A stretch of 64,000 nucleotides of DNA from Mesoplasma coleopterae (GCF_002804245.1 NZ_CP024968.1:620001-684000), one strand, 5' to 3'; positions 22,069 through 33,312 are shown, counted from the first letter of the stretch. Notes: a model not told the origin generated them from the sequence alone. Made by a program: numbers and translations.

Positions 22069-24031
22069 TACTTATTACACCCTTTCCATCATTTTTTGAA
22101 TTACCTGCATCATATAAATCTTTAAAATGACCTGGCACTTTTTTAAGTTCATTGAAAGTTCCTCTTTGAACTATTCCTTGCTTAGGAGCTAGAACTAAGA
22201 TTTCATCAACATTTTTAATTGTAGATAGACGGTGTGCAATTGTTACACTTGTTCTACCTTTCATTAATTCATTTAATTTTGCTTGAATTTCTTTTTCTAC
22301 AATATTATCTAAAGCAGAAGTTGCTTCATCTAATATTAATAATTGAGGGTTTTTTAAGAACATTCTAGCAATTACTAAACGTTGTTTTTGCCCACCAGAT
22401 AGCATAAATCCTCTTTCACCAAGAATTGTTTCATATCCGTCTGGTCAACTCATAATTAATTCATGTAATTCAGCTTTTTTACAAGCAGCTATAACTTGTT
22501 TATCGGTTGCATCAAATCTTCCGTATCTTACGTTGTCATAAACATTACCTAAGAAAATAGCAGGTTCTTGCTCAACATATCCTACTTTGTCTAAATAACT
22601 TGATAATACAACATCTTTTAAATCGACATTTTCATTAATTAAAACTTGTCCAATAGTCGGATCATAAAATCTTAATAACAATTTTGAAATTGTTGATTTA
22701 CCAGCACCTGTAGTTCCTACGAATGCATATGATTTACCTTGTTCAAAAGTAAAATCAAATTTTGGTAAAATAAGTTCTGTTGGTTTTTCAGGATAAGCAA
22801 ATGCTACATCTCTAAAATAAATATTTCCTTGAATTTTATCAATTACCACACCTTCTTTATCCTCAAAGTGATTATTGAATCTTGGCTCTTGTTCTAAGAT
22901 TTCACCAACTCTTTTTGAAGCTACGTTTGATTGTGTTAATCCAACTAAAACTCTTAAGAAAGACATCAGTGGACCAATCATTAAAGCTGAAGCTGAAATC
23001 ATACCTGGTAAAACTGCGGCTACATGTGAAGCATCATAAATTAATACGGTAGCAATAATCATAACTGTTTCAATTGCATTAATGATTAAGAAAATTAAAG
23101 ACAATATCATTGCTTGATAGTAGTTCATATGTGTTGATTGTTTAAAATAAGGAACGTGCTTTTCAATAAATCTATTTTCTTCATATTCTTCAGTTCCTGA
23201 AGCTTTAATTAGTTTAACATTACTAATTCTGTCAGTAACATCACCATTAACTTCTGTAACAATTTTTCTTGTTTTATATGCAATTGGTTTCATTGGAATA
23301 AATAAAACTGCAAAAATTATAAACATTACTACAAATACAGAAAATAATACAATTGTTAAAGACCCTGAAATTGTTGACATAACAATTATTGAAGCAACGG
23401 TTGTTAAAACTCCATTTAAGAAAGTAATTGGAATAATTCCAGTTTGCTCCCCAATAATTTGAGTATCAGATACAACTTTGGTCAAAATTTCACCAATTTT
23501 TTTATCTGAATAATAAGACATATCCATTGAAACTAATTTCTTGTTTAAATCATTTCTTAAGTCCACTTCGATTTTTTTACCTAGCATACCTGCTGTTCAT
23601 TGAGAAACAAAAGTAGCTAGAGCCATAAATAATATAATACCTATTTCAATTCCCAATAAAGGATAGAATTTTAGGCCTCATCATTTTTTCATTGCTGAAT
23701 CAATCATTTCTTGAAGTTGGTTTGGTAAGTTTGCTACATTACCATATTTTTCAATAGTTACAGCTGCACTCATTTGTTCAATAATTTTAGGTGTCATCGC
23801 TGTTGAAATTGATAAAATAATAACTGAAACTAACATAAGCGTTGTTCATAATTTATTTTTTTTCATATATCTAATTAATAAACCAATATATGTAGTTTTT
23901 TTCTTAGATTTACTTGTATCTAATTCTGTATTTAAGTCAGATTTTTTTAATCATCTTGAAACTCTAACTTGTGGTGTTGAAGATTCATTTAGCTTTTCAT
24001 TGTCAAGCATCTGTTGTTCTTCTCTATCCAT
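22058..24031 (-). CDS. ABC transporter, permease-ATPase fusion (exporter half 1)
   Basis: A 657-aa paralogue of the following gene. A charged N-terminal tail ([16 protein letters not shown]) precedes six membrane segments, then Walker [10 protein letters not shown], signature [20 protein letters not shown] and TIAHRLS. It begins with ATG behind GAGGGG after a hairpin that follows the dprA-like gene. The intracellular loop motif [17 protein letters not shown] is shared with its partner in similar form, consistent with duplication of one ancestral half. Likely works as a heterodimeric exporter. Confidence 0.93.
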
Positions 24032-24093
24032 ATAATCCCCTCATTTCTAAAAAATACCATTGCGTATTTTAAATATTTTACCACCAAAAGACA

Positions 24094-24119
24094 AAATAAA
24101 AAACACCAAAAGTGTTTTT
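24094..24119 (-). terminator. Terminator after the dprA-like gene
   Basis: Minus-strand hairpin AAACAC-TTTTG-GTGTTT with a following T-run at the dprA-like stop. A second hairpin (AAAATAC/GTATTTT, 24051-24070) lies between it and the ABC gene and may also terminate or attenuate. Confidence 0.7.
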
Positions 24120-24897
24120 AAATTTGATTTAAAATATCTGTTGCATTTTCCAATAATTTTGCACCATTTTTAAGTAAATTATTACTTGATGATTTAGAGT
24201 TTTTTAAATTTTGAGGTATTGCAAAATAAGGTTTGTTTTCATTGATTACTGCATTTACTAGTGGTTCAATTTCACTAAAGTTTGAATGTTCTAAGAATAT
24301 CACTGCTTTTGATAACCCATTAATAATTCTAATATTCATTTCATTTTTATTATTAATTGATTTATATTTAAAATTGTTTGATTCTTCATATTCACTAATC
24401 ACCAAGAAATCATAATAATCAATGTTTTTGTATTTGCTTCAATATTCACTTTCAACAAACTTTTGAAGAGGCTCTTTAGTTAATATTATTAGTTTTCCTT
24501 TTTTTGCAATTATGAAATCAATTATTCTATGATCAGAATCACTTTCTGCTGAAATTAAAACTGTTCTTTTTTCTTTTATCAAATCATTAACGACTGCCTT
24601 TATCGCATTATCATTATATTCGTCAAGATTATCAGAACTGCTAATATAAATAGTTTGAAAGTAGTTTTGTAATAATGAAATATTACCTAAATAATAAATA
24701 ATGAATGAAGGTTTCATTATTTGCTTAAGATTATTGGGATACAATGGATTAATTATTGAAATGAAATTATTTGGTATTGAATTAGGAACCTGAATTAATT
24801 CCTGAGTTTCTATTTTTTCTTTTCTGTCTAATGCATCATAAATTTGTTCTCAATCTCCATGATACTTTAATGAGAAATATAATAAAACATTATCCAT
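24118..24897 (-). CDS. dprA: Divergent DprA/Smf-like DNA-processing protein
   Basis: A 259-aa protein with the layout of DprA: the family lead-in (YPNNLKQIMKPSFIIYYLGN), a Rossmann-like middle, and an end resembling the DprA tail (FAIPQNLKNSKSSSNNLLKNGAKLLENATDIL), comparable to the usual VPG..GSNxLIxxGA pattern. The usual GSR nucleotide motif reads ISSSDN and is degenerate. DprA loads RecA on incoming single strands during transformation, but no other competence genes are visible here. It follows ssb by two bases, which fits a single-strand DNA role. Assignment is moderately certain. Confidence 0.7.
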
Positions 24898-24899
24898 TA

Positions 24900-25205
24900 T
24901 TAGTTTAAATACATTATTCTATTTGCAATAATTTCATTAAAGACATTAGCATTCTCTTTATTAATAGATGAATGCACTCTTGCTTCGATACCAACAACAG
25001 CTTGATCATGTAATGCAAACTCATCATTAATAGCAGAAGACCAAGCTTTAACGTTAATTAAATCGTCTTCATTTTTTCCCGTTTTTGATTTATAAGAGTT
25101 GGGGACTCTAACTACAAATTTGTATAACTTTGCGTTACCATCTTTTGAAGTATAAGCAACTTGTGCATCTCCTTCAATTTGTCCAATTATATTTACTAGA
25201 TTCAT
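24900..25205 (-). CDS. ssb: Short single-stranded DNA-binding protein
   Basis: A 101-aa OB-fold protein starting MNLVNIIGQIEGDAQVAYT, with the SSB strand pattern KFVVRVPNSYKSKTGKNEDD and NVKAWSS. The acidic C-terminal tail that recruits partner proteins in normal SSB is missing; the protein ends ANRIMYLN. It is therefore probably a secondary SSB, as in several mollicutes, with a full-length one elsewhere. It is transcribed with the dprA-like gene. A GTCAG-ACAC-CTGAC inverted repeat lies 22 bases upstream. Confidence 0.85.
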   Translation of the reverse strand: MNLVNIIGQIEGDAQVAYTSKDGNAKLYKFVVRVPNSYKSKTGKNEDDLINVKAWSSAINDEFALHDQAVVGIEARVHSSINKENANVFNEIIANRIMYLN

Positions 25206-25226
25206 ATGAACTCCTTTTTGTTATTC

Positions 25227-25240
25227 GTCAGACACCTGAC
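25227..25240. promoter_or_regulatory. Inverted repeat upstream of ssb
   Basis: GTCAG-ACAC-CTGAC, perfect 5-bp arms with unusually high GC for an intergenic stretch, between the rnhB stop and the ssb start. It may be an operator. No cognate regulator is identified. Confidence 0.35.
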
Positions 25241-25276
25241 ACAATATAATTAAGGAAAAAATAAAAAAAAATAACA

Positions 25277-25903
25277 TTAAAAGTTATTTTCTAAAATATC
25301 TTTAATCGGTTTATAGCTTTTTCTATGAATTGGCAACACACCAAATTTTTTAGTTTTTTCTACATGCTCTTTAACACAATAACCTTTATGCAAATCAAAA
25401 TTATATTCAGGATAAACTTTTGCATATTCAATCATTATGTTATCTCTTGTTGTTTTGGCTAAAATTGAAGCAGCTGCAATCGATTGACTTAAATCATCTC
25501 CTTTAATAAATGGTAAACAATTGTAATTCTCAATAACAATTTTTTCAGCATCAATTAAGCTTACAACTGGCTTTGGTTTTAAATTCATAATTGAATTAAC
25601 CATTCCAACTCTACTTGCCTGTTTTGGATTTAATATATCAACATCACTAGCTTCAATTATTTCAATAGCGTAGCTTATCGCAATTGCTTTAATTTCTTCA
25701 AAAAGTAATTCTCTTTGTTTCTTAGATAATTTTTTTGAATCTCTAATTAATGGATTCTGATAATCACTTGGCAAGATAACACTTGCAACTACAATTGGTC
25801 CTGCCATTGCTCCTCTGCCAGCTTCATCACTACCACTAATAAATTTTGTTTTATTTTCAAACCTAATTTGACTATCAAATAAGATTCTTGACTCATCTAT
25901 CAT
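25277..25903 (-). CDS. rnhB: Ribonuclease HII
   Basis: Removes RNA primers and single ribonucleotides from DNA. The 208-aa length is typical. Active-site acidic residues are Asp26 and Glu27 in GSDEAGRG and Asp118 in SLIDAE, with another in the GDDLSQSIAAASILAK segment. The C-terminal KGYCVKEHVE is typical of the family. Its start overlaps the rbgA stop, so the genes are translationally coupled. No UGA codon interrupts it. Confidence 0.95.
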   Translation of the reverse strand: MIDESRILFDSQIRFENKTKFISGSDEAGRGAMAGPIVVASVILPSDYQNPLIRDSKKLSKKQRELLFEEIKAIAISYAIEIIEASDVDILNPKQASRVGMVNSIMNLKPKPVVSLIDAEKIVIENYNCLPFIKGDDLSQSIAAASILAKTTRDNIMIEYAKVYPEYNFDLHKGYCVKEHVEKTKKFGVLPIHRKSYKPIKDILENNF

Positions 25904-26844
25904 AAATCTGAAATATCCTCAATTGCTTTTTCATTTTTAACTTTTGAAGCTTTTTCCATTTCTTCAGGAACAACTTCTAATATTCTTTCAAATGAAACTT
26001 TAGTAAATTCATTCCCAATAATATCTCGCATAAATGTATCAATAACACGATCATAATCAAGTAAGTCATCATTCATGTATCATTTTCTAACTTTTGCTAT
26101 CATTTCAAAAATAATAAATGTATCAGCAATTTGAATAGGTCTTTGTAATCTTGGAGAAATCTTATAATGGTTTTCAATTAATCCTTCATAGTGGTTGAAT
26201 AAATATTGCATTAATTTCCCAGCAACTCTTTCTTTTGGGTAAACATCTTCTTTAATAGAATTTATTGCACAAATATTTGTAGCAACTGTTTCATTTTCTA
26301 ATTTAGCTGGTAAAACTCCAGGTGTGTCTAATAATGAAATAAATTGTGATAAATGAATTAATTGAATTCCTCTTGTTAATCCAGGTTTATTTCCAGCTTT
26401 AACACTTTTGTTTTTAATTAATCTATTGATAAAAGTTGATTTTCCAACGTTTGGAATTCCAATAACTAAAACATTAATTAATGAATTAACCATTCCCTTT
26501 GCTTTATCTTTTTCTTGTTTTTCTTTTGTTGCTTTATTAATTAAATCAATTAGTGGTTTAACAATATTTTTTTGTTTATCATCTAATACCATTACAGTGT
26601 TATTTTTTTTCTCATAGTATTCAACTCATTCCTGAGTTATTTTTGGATCTGCAATATCTGCTTTTGATAAAACATATAAAACTGGTTTATTTTTTAGTAT
26701 TTTTGAAAAAGTTAAATTACGAGATGAATATGGAGCACGAGCATCCAAAATTTCAATTACTAAATCAACCACAGGAATTTTTTCTTCAATATTTTTTAAA
26801 GTCTTATTCATATGACCTGGAAATCAGTTAAATTCTGCACTCAT
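25897..26844 (-). CDS. rbgA: Ribosome biogenesis GTPase RbgA
   Basis: Circularly permuted GTPase acting late in 50S assembly. The 315-aa protein starts FNWFPGHMNKT, then has G4 LSKADIAD before G1 GIPNVGKST and G3 LDTPGVL, the diagnostic permuted order. The C-terminal ANTAR-like helical part is retained and ends just over the rnhB start. UGA Trp codons occur at the N-terminus and twice more. It lies downstream of the rplS terminator and shares its direction. Confidence 0.95.
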
Positions 26845-26882
26845 GTTATTTCTCCTTTTAATCTTTTTATATTATAACAAAT

Positions 26883-26909
26883 AAAAAAACCCTCATTTGA
26901 CATGAGAGT
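26883..26909 (-). terminator. Terminator of the rpsP-rimM-trmD-rplS operon
   Basis: Minus-strand hairpin CTCTCAT-GTCA-AATGAGGG followed by seven T, 20 bases after the rplS stop. Confidence 0.88.
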
Positions 26910-26931
26910 TATATTGTTTAATAATTGACAA

Positions 26932-27318
26932 CTATTTTTTATCAGCTTTTGTTGGTAAGATTTCTTTAATTCTTGCAGCTTTACCTGATAATTTTCTGAT
27001 GTAGTAAATTCTAGCTCTACGTACACGTCCACGTTTAACGATAGTAACTTTATCAATGATTGGTGAGTGTAGTGGGAATGTTCTTTCTACGAATACACCG
27101 TTTGATAATTTTCTAACAACAACAGAATAAGTAATACCTGAACCTTGAGTTTTGATTACTAATCCTTCAAATGTTTGAATACGGAATTTTTCTCCCTCTT
27201 TAATTTTAACGTCAACTTTAATAGTATCCCCTGATGTAAAATCTGGTAAGTCGTTACGTAATTGGTTGTTAATAATAGCGTATTTTGATTGTGTTGTTTT
27301 TGTTGCTTTTGATGCCAT
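26932..27318 (-). CDS. rplS: Ribosomal protein L19
   Basis: Large-subunit protein at the 30S-50S interface. The 128-aa length is normal. It shows the family pattern [25 protein letters not shown], the ERTFPLHSP signature and [15 protein letters not shown]. It begins one base after the trmD stop and closes the classic rpsP-rimM-trmD-rplS operon. Lysine-rich start [13 protein letters not shown] hairpin terminator follows. Confidence 0.97.
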   Translation of the reverse strand: MASKATKTTQSKYAIINNQLRNDLPDFTSGDTIKVDVKIKEGEKFRIQTFEGLVIKTQGSGITYSVVVRKLSNGVFVERTFPLHSPIIDKVTIVKRGRVRRARIYYIRKLSGKAARIKEILPTKADKK

Positions 27319-27319
27319 A

Positions 27320-28051
27320 TTATTTATCTCCTTTCGATTTTCTAAGATTTTCTAATAATTGTATTTGTACTTTGTTTAATTTTGATTCATCAATTAAATC
27401 TGGTCTTTTATTAAAAGTAGATATTAATTGTTGTTCATCTCTTCACTTTTGAATATTAGCATGGTGTCCACTTAAAAGGACTTCAGGAACTTTGTCTCCC
27501 CTATAATCATGGGGTTTGGTGTATACTGGATAATCCAATAAGTTATTTTCAAAACTTTCTTGTTCATGTGATTCTGTATTTATAACTCCTGGTAGGATTC
27601 TAGTAATTGAATCTAACATTATTAATGAAGGCAATTCTCCACCAGTTAATACATAATCACCAATTGAAATTTCAATATCAATATATTTCAATATTCTTTC
27701 ATCAAAACCTTCATAATGTCCACAAACAATAATAATGTGATCATATTCAGCTGCAAATGACTTTGCAATATTTTGATTTCAAGTTTTCCCTTGTGGAGAA
27801 GTTAATACAACAATTGAGTTTTCTGTTTTAACAGATTCAATTGCACTGACAACTGGATCACACATTAAAACCATTCCTCTCCCTCCACCAAATTGATACT
27901 CATCAACTTGATTATGAGGTAATGTCGTAAAATCTCTTATATCAATAATTTCTAATTCAATCTTTTCACGCTCTAAAGCTTTTTTAATAATTGACTCAGA
28001 AATATAAGACTTAATGATATTTGGGAATAATGTTAGAATTGAATATTTCAT
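27320..28051 (-). CDS. trmD: tRNA (guanine-37-N1) methyltransferase
   Basis: Methylates G37 of tRNAs reading CNN codons, preventing frameshifts. The 243-aa SPOUT enzyme shows [13 protein letters not shown], the trefoil-knot segments [18 protein letters not shown] and [14 protein letters not shown], and the catalytic region [17 protein letters not shown] Trp residues lie at NQNIAK and before RDEQQL. Its first base overlaps the rimM stop codon. Order and spacing within the operon are typical of Firmicutes and mollicutes. Confidence 0.97.
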
Positions 28052-28551
28052 TATTTTAATCCTTCAATGTTTTTTAAAGTTATAATTCTAGATTCATCAT
28101 CAATGTTTTCAGTATACACATCAACTAAAGGCACTCAAAATGTTTTTTCTTCATTTTCTAATAAAACTTTAATTAAATCGTGATTACCATTGAACATTGT
28201 TTCAATAACTTTACCATTTTGATTGTTGTATACAACAGAATAGTAAGTTAAATCATAGAATATTGAAAATGCATTGTTATCATTTAAATATTTAATTTTT
28301 TTGCCTTTAAATGTTTCAACCTCATTAATGTGATTGTGTTCTTTAAAGTAAACAACTAAATGACTTTTTTGCATGCTTATTGAGTCAACCTGTTTTGGAA
28401 TAATTACATTGTTTGTATTTTGAATAAATAAAAGTTTAATTTCATTTATATCGTTAACTTCAATGTTTTTTTCTAAAGCTATTTTAACAGCCCCTTTTAT
28501 ACCAAATGTGTTGACAATTTTTCCAATAGATAATAAGTTTTTATTTTCCAT
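28051..28551 (-). CDS. rimM: 16S rRNA processing protein RimM
   Basis: Helps mature the 30S head with S19. The 166-aa protein has the N-terminal RimM fold starting [17 protein letters not shown] and a PRC-like C-terminal half that ends with a UGA-coded Trp then [12 protein letters not shown]. Sequence is divergent in the middle, as is usual for mollicutes. It sits between rpsP and trmD, which strongly supports the assignment. Confidence 0.93.
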
Positions 28552-28611
28552 TTTACTTCCTTGCTAAAAATTTAAAGTGGTTTTAAAACAAATTCTTAAT
28601 TCTGATTTGAA

Positions 28612-28881
28612 TTATTTTTTATTAGCAAGTTTTGCTTCGTGTAATGCTTTCATTACACCTTGTTGTGATAATAATTCTCTAACAGTTTCAGTTGGTTGAG
28701 CTCCATTTTGTAATCATTTTAAAGCTAATTCATTGTTAATTTTAACTTCTGATTTTAATGGATCAAATGTTCCAATTAATTCTATGTATTGACCATTACG
28801 GTTAACTCTTGAATCAGCAGCAACGATTCTGTAGAAAGGTGCTTGTTTTTTACCAATTCTTTTTAATCTAATTTTTACCAT
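28612..28881 (-). CDS. rpsP: Ribosomal protein S16
   Basis: Small-subunit assembly protein of 89 aa: [20 protein letters not shown], then [20 protein letters not shown]. The start is the ATG behind GGAGG at 28879-28881; an upstream in-frame ATG would add 20 hydrophobic residues foreign to the family and is rejected. First gene of the operon. It ends [17 protein letters not shown]. Confidence 0.96.
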
Positions 28882-28926
28882 GTTTCCTCCTATAATTTTT
28901 AAAACCTTATTTAATTTTACTAAAAA

Positions 28927-28962
28927 TAAAAAGGGTGTCAAGTAAAACTACTTAACTTCCCT
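28927..28962 (-). terminator. Terminator after the ECF-like gene
   Basis: Minus-strand arms GTTAAGTA and TACTTGAC form a stem followed by CCCTTTTTATTTTT, directly after the membrane-protein gene and before rpsP. Confidence 0.7.
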
Positions 28963-28967
28963 ATTTT

Positions 28968-29837
28968 TTATTTATATCTATGGTTTATTGGTCTCATTCT
29001 TCATTCAACAATACTGAATATTGAGAAAGCAACTGTATATCTAAGTATATTTCATGCAAATATTGATAAAAGTATAATGAAGTTGATATCCGTAACATCT
29101 TCCAATTTACCATCTGAATGATGGTGTCCTTCATGAAACAACTGTATTGAGTGTTCATGAATGTGGTCATGATTACTTGTTAAACCATCTAAATACATTC
29201 CTAATATAAATATACCTGTTGTAATCACAGATGCTAATATAATCATTACTGGTATTGGTGTAAACCTTTTAAACCTTGCTTTTGATTTATCGGTATCTCT
29301 ATGTATTGGTGAATTATTAAATAATACATTAAACACAGCTCATACCATTCAAACTATCAAGATATTTTGAGGTGCTTCAATAACTGTTGATCAAATACCA
29401 TGCTCTCCACCGTGAATTGCAAAATGGATAAAAGGGTTTAAAAATCCTATAATTGATGAAAAAATTGGACCAAGTGTAGCAATTGAAATACAAATAAATG
29501 CAATATCCAAAAATCTAAAATCAATTCATAATTGACCTGAACCAACTGGCAATGCAATTTTTTCAAAGAAAATATCTATAGCACTAACCGTTGCTGTTAA
29601 AGCTAAAAATACAGAAGTAAGTACCATTTTATAAATAAGTCTTCTTCTAGACATTTTAAACTCAATAGATAATTTAAATTCGTTTTTTTCAATATGATCA
29701 TGTTGACCTCTATCATCAAAATGATGTATACCATGATAATGATCTTCTTTTTTATGCTCCAAATTGTTAATTTCTTCTTCCTCAAGCAGACTTATATCTT
29801 TTAAGTAAGTCCCATATTCTTTTTTATTCTTTTTCAT
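28968..29837 (-). CDS. ECF transporter S component-like membrane protein, His-rich
   Basis: A 289-aa membrane protein. The N-terminal 70 residues are soluble, acidic and His-rich (HYHGIHHFDDRGQHDH). Hydrophobic segments then follow the S-component style seen in vitamin transporters: an ALTATVSAI helix, a conserved-looking WIDFRFLDIAFICIS strand and SIATLGPIFSSIIGFLN. A second His cluster (HDHIHEHSIQLFHEGHHH) sits in a late loop. ECF S components bind a vitamin or metal and share an energising module, which is not in this window. The His clusters suggest metal binding, but substrate is unknown. Confidence 0.65.
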
Positions 29838-29946
29838 GTTTCTCCTAATTTATAAAAATTATAAATAAGATTTTTAACTTTTTCAAGTAAATATTAAAAA
29901 ATAAATTAATATAAGATAAAATAAAAAAAGAAAAGAGGAAATTAAT

Positions 29947-30510
29947 ATGTCAAAAAACAATGTATTAGATATGATCGTTGAAATTCCTAAAGGTTCATCT
30001 AATAAATATGAAGTAGATGCAAAAACTGGAAGAATTATTTTGGATAGAGTTTTATATGGAGCTAACTTTTATCCAGGTGAATATGGAATGGTTGAAAACA
30101 CACTTGATTGAGATGGAGATCCATTAGATGTTATTAGTTTATGTACATACCCAACAATGCCAGGTGTTCAAGTAAGCGTTAGAATCTTAGGTTCAATAAA
30201 AATGATTGATGCGGGAGAAATTGATACTAAACTATTTGGAGTATTTAACGATGACCCAAGATTTAGTTCTTATGAAAAATTAGAAGATGTACCTCAACAT
30301 TTACGTGATGAAATTGAAAACTTCTTCTTACAATACAAAGCTTTACAAAAAAAATCAGTAAAAATCAATGGTTGAGGAACTTTAGAAGAGGCAATCGAAG
30401 AATTACATGAATGTAAAGAAAGATTTGCTGAATACAAAGACAGACTTGAAGCTGGTGAAAGAGACTTAATCTTAGCTGAGTGAAAAGCAAAAGGAATTGG
30501 ACAAGGATAA
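29947..30510 (+). CDS. ppa: Inorganic pyrophosphatase
   Basis: Hydrolyses pyrophosphate to drive biosynthesis. The 187-aa family I enzyme shows VEIPKGSSNKYEVD, RVLYGANFYPGEYG, the metal site DWDGDPLDV, then DDPRF and LQYKALQKKS. It carries three UGA Trp codons. It has its own AGAGG site and promoter region in a 109-base gap shared with the divergent ECF-like gene, and a terminator after its stop. Confidence 0.96.
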
Positions 30511-30513
30511 TTT

Positions 30514-30538
30514 AAACAACTTTAAGTTGTTTTTTTTA
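30514..30538 (+). terminator. Terminator of ppa
   Basis: Plus-strand AAACAAC-TTTAA-GTTGTTT followed by TTTTTT, four bases after the ppa stop. Confidence 0.88.
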
Positions 30539-30607
30539 TTTAGCACAAAGAAAAAAACATAAATAAGATATTAATAATGCATTAGATTATCTTCAACTCA
30601 TGAAAAA

Positions 30608-30633
30608 TAGCTTAAGTCAAAAAACTTAAGCTA
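30608..30633 (-). terminator. Terminator after DUF285 gene 1
   Basis: Perfect hairpin TAGCTTAAG / CTTAAGCTA followed on the minus strand by TTTTTC. It is about 100 bases downstream of the repeat gene stop and could act in both directions. Confidence 0.75.
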
Positions 30634-30734
30634 CCTTCATTTTTTTATTTGTCTATTTTTAAATATTTTTTTATTTTAAAAATTTCAATTCTAATTCATA
30701 TACTTTCATACGAATCACAAATATATTTCAATAA

Positions 30735-32627
30735 TTAATTATTTTCACTAAATTTAGGTTGTAATTCCTTTCCTCAAACTCCATTATCATGATAAAAGTC
30801 AGAATAATATTGTACTTTTTTAACATCCCATTTAGAAATATCTTTATTGAACTCATTAGCTCCATTGAACATACCAGACATATCAGTTACATTTGAAGTA
30901 ATCCATCCAGAAATATCCTGATTAAACTCATTAGCTCCATTGAACATACCAGACATATCAGTTACATTTGAAGTAATCCATCCAGAAATATCCTGATTAA
31001 ACTTATTAGATCCTTTGAACATACCAGACATATCAGTCACATTTGAAGTATTCCAACTTGAAATATTTTGATTAAATTCATAATTATACCAAAACATGTA
31101 CCTCATATTAGTCACATTTGAAGTATCTCAAGCCTTATATTTTATACCATTTTTTACTATTTCCTTTGTTGAAATATCCTTATTGAAAATAGATCTAGAA
31201 AACATGTAACTCATATTAGTCACATTTGAAGTATTCCAACTTGAAATATCCTGATTAAATTTTTGGCTTCAAGAAAACATGTAACTCATGTCAGTTACAT
31301 TTGAAGTATCCCATTTAGAAATATCTTGATCAAAATTATTGGTTCAATAAAACATGTAACTCATGTTAGTCACATTTGAAGTATTCCAACTTGAAATATC
31401 CTGATTAAATTTAGCTGCAAAGCTGAACATACCAGACATATTAGTCACATTTGAAGTATTCCAACTTGAAATATTATGATCAAAATTAGAATAAGAAAAC
31501 ATGTAACTCATGTTAGTCACATTTGAAGTATTCCAACTTGAAATATCCTTATTAAATTTTTGGCTTCAAGAAAACATGTAACTCATGTTAGTCACATTTG
31601 AAGTATTCCAACTTGAGATATCCTGATTAAATTCAGTTGCATTATAGAACATATAAGACATATCAGTCACATTTGAAGTATTCCAACTTGAAATATAACT
31701 CAAATCAGTATCAAATGAAAAATTATAAAATAAATAACTCAATGATGTTATGTTTTTATTTAATTTTTCTGGGAAATTTATTTTTGTTGAATACTGACTA
31801 AAAACAGAATATGCTCGATTTACATCATCAAAGAATATTCCACAAACTTGACCATTGCTATATCAACCAAACTCAATTATTTCAGTTATTTCAATATTTT
31901 TTCAATCATCAATACTTGTTCCTCTAAAATCTTTTGAAAGAATTTCATTGTTATCTTTTTCTTTATAAAACATCATTGTTGAATTCAAAGCAGTTTGTAT
32001 CTTGAATTCACCATTAAATTCTGATGCTCATTTATACTCATCTTGATTTAATTCAATTTTTATTTTGATTTCAAATTCTTTATCCCATTTTTCAGTTCCT
32101 AATTTTTCAATTTTAATAGACGGCGGAGGTGTTAATTTTGAATCTACTTTTTCATTAAACACTCTTAAAATTGCTTCTTTAGCTTCTGCCTCATTGTATT
32201 CCTGAAGGATAGCTGACTTAAAAGTTTTTTCCATTTCATTTTGATCTATTGTTGAAACTTTTTTAACATTTGCTGTTACTTTAAATTGCCCATCAAAGTT
32301 GTCAACATCTCACTTGTAATCAGATTCAAGCACAACTTTAACATTATAGGTTTTATTTTCAAACGCAAAAGTACTTGGTTTACCAACTTGTACACTACTA
32401 ATTCCTTTAACATCATTAAGTGCTGAATTCAATGCAGCGATAGCTTGTTCATCAGTCATTTGTTTATTTTGAACTGAAGCATCAAGTTTTGACTGAATAT
32501 CATTTTTTTTAATTTCATATTTTATTGATACTTTGTTTAAATGTTTGAAAGACTGGTATGAAACTATTCCTATAACTACACTTGAAGTTAGAGAAACTAC
32601 AGCTAATAATTGTAATAATTTTTTCAT
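30735..32627 (-). CDS. DUF285 (BspA-like) surface repeat protein 1
   Basis: A 630-aa protein. Residues 1-25 ([20 protein letters not shown]) form a signal or anchor helix with no lipobox cysteine. The next 270 residues hold two related [17 protein letters not shown] and [16 protein letters not shown] segments. From about residue 310, roughly a dozen copies of a 25-aa DUF285 unit follow, with consensus NVTDMSxMFxxAxxFNxDISSW. It ends [21 protein letters not shown]285 proteins are exported repeat proteins of mollicutes with presumed adhesive or surface roles. It is a close paralogue of the gene at 33.6-35.7 kb. Confidence 0.85.
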
Positions 32628-32661
32628 TTTTTTCTCCTTAATTGTTTAAAAAATATTTTTT

Positions 32662-32878
32662 TAATCAGTAATTTGATTTTTTACATTCTTCTTGCAATCA
32701 ATCACTTTTTGGTTAAATCTTTTTAGTTAACTTCTTGTAATTTTTTTGATATTTTTTTAATTGGAATTGCTCTTAATTTATTTGAACATTTTTGTAGCTC
32801 ATATCTTTTTTCACTTCTTTTGTCTGAATTTTCTATTTAGATATTTGTAATATTGAAAAATTTTTTATATTTTAAAAG
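32662..32878 (-). pseudogene. Remnant of the two-helix membrane gene (copy of 35704-36507)
   Basis: The sequence closely matches the last quarter of the 267-aa gene next to DUF285 gene 2, including the parts coding TKREL, LQEV and KRYELQKYSNK, but has frameshifts and no start. Upstream of about 32878 it jumps to sequence matching 36567 onwards, so the N-terminal three quarters were deleted. Confidence 0.75.
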
Positions 32879-32960
32879 TTAATATTAACTTCTTTTAATT
32901 CTTATTTTCTTGCTAAAGTAAACTGTGCTACACTTATAGGTGTATATACATAATGCTAAC

Positions 32961-32998
32961 AAAAAAAAAAAAAAAAGCAAATTTTTAAGTGAATTTGC
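32961..32998 (-). terminator. Terminator with A16 tract, duplicated copy 1
   Basis: On the minus strand GCAAATTCACTTAAAAATTTGC is followed by 16 T. Nearly identical to the hairpin at 36686-36723, showing it belongs to the segmental duplication. Confidence 0.8.
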
Positions 32999-33312
32999 TT
33001 TTTCTTTATTTTATTTAAACTTTTTTCTTATATTAAGACTAAAAGCATTACAAAATACTTTGCTTCAGTTTCTAAAATTTTTGCTCAAAATCGAAATTGT
33101 GATTTTATATATTATGCTGAAAATATTAAGAAGCTGACAACTACATAATATTAAGTTGAAAATGAATTAAAAAACTTAAACAACTTAATAATACAAAATT
33201 TATAAATCAATTACATTTAAAAATATAAATATAAAATATTCCTTACTCGCTGATAGTTCTGATTTTAAACTTAAAGATAAATAACATAAGATTATAAACG
33301 TCTTCTCTTTTC

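Noticed and set aside
30608-30633. Insertion-sequence end repeats
   Set aside because: The inverted repeat is a compact hairpin with T-run and no transposase or target duplication is near.
32961-32976. A16 tract as a phase-variation switch
   Set aside because: It is the U-tract of a terminator (duplicated as A15 at 36686-36700), not in a coding start or promoter spacer.
32940-33137. Plus-strand frame with a Lys-rich start
   Set aside because: Translation of a poly-A terminator and AT-rich spacer, with no ribosome site.
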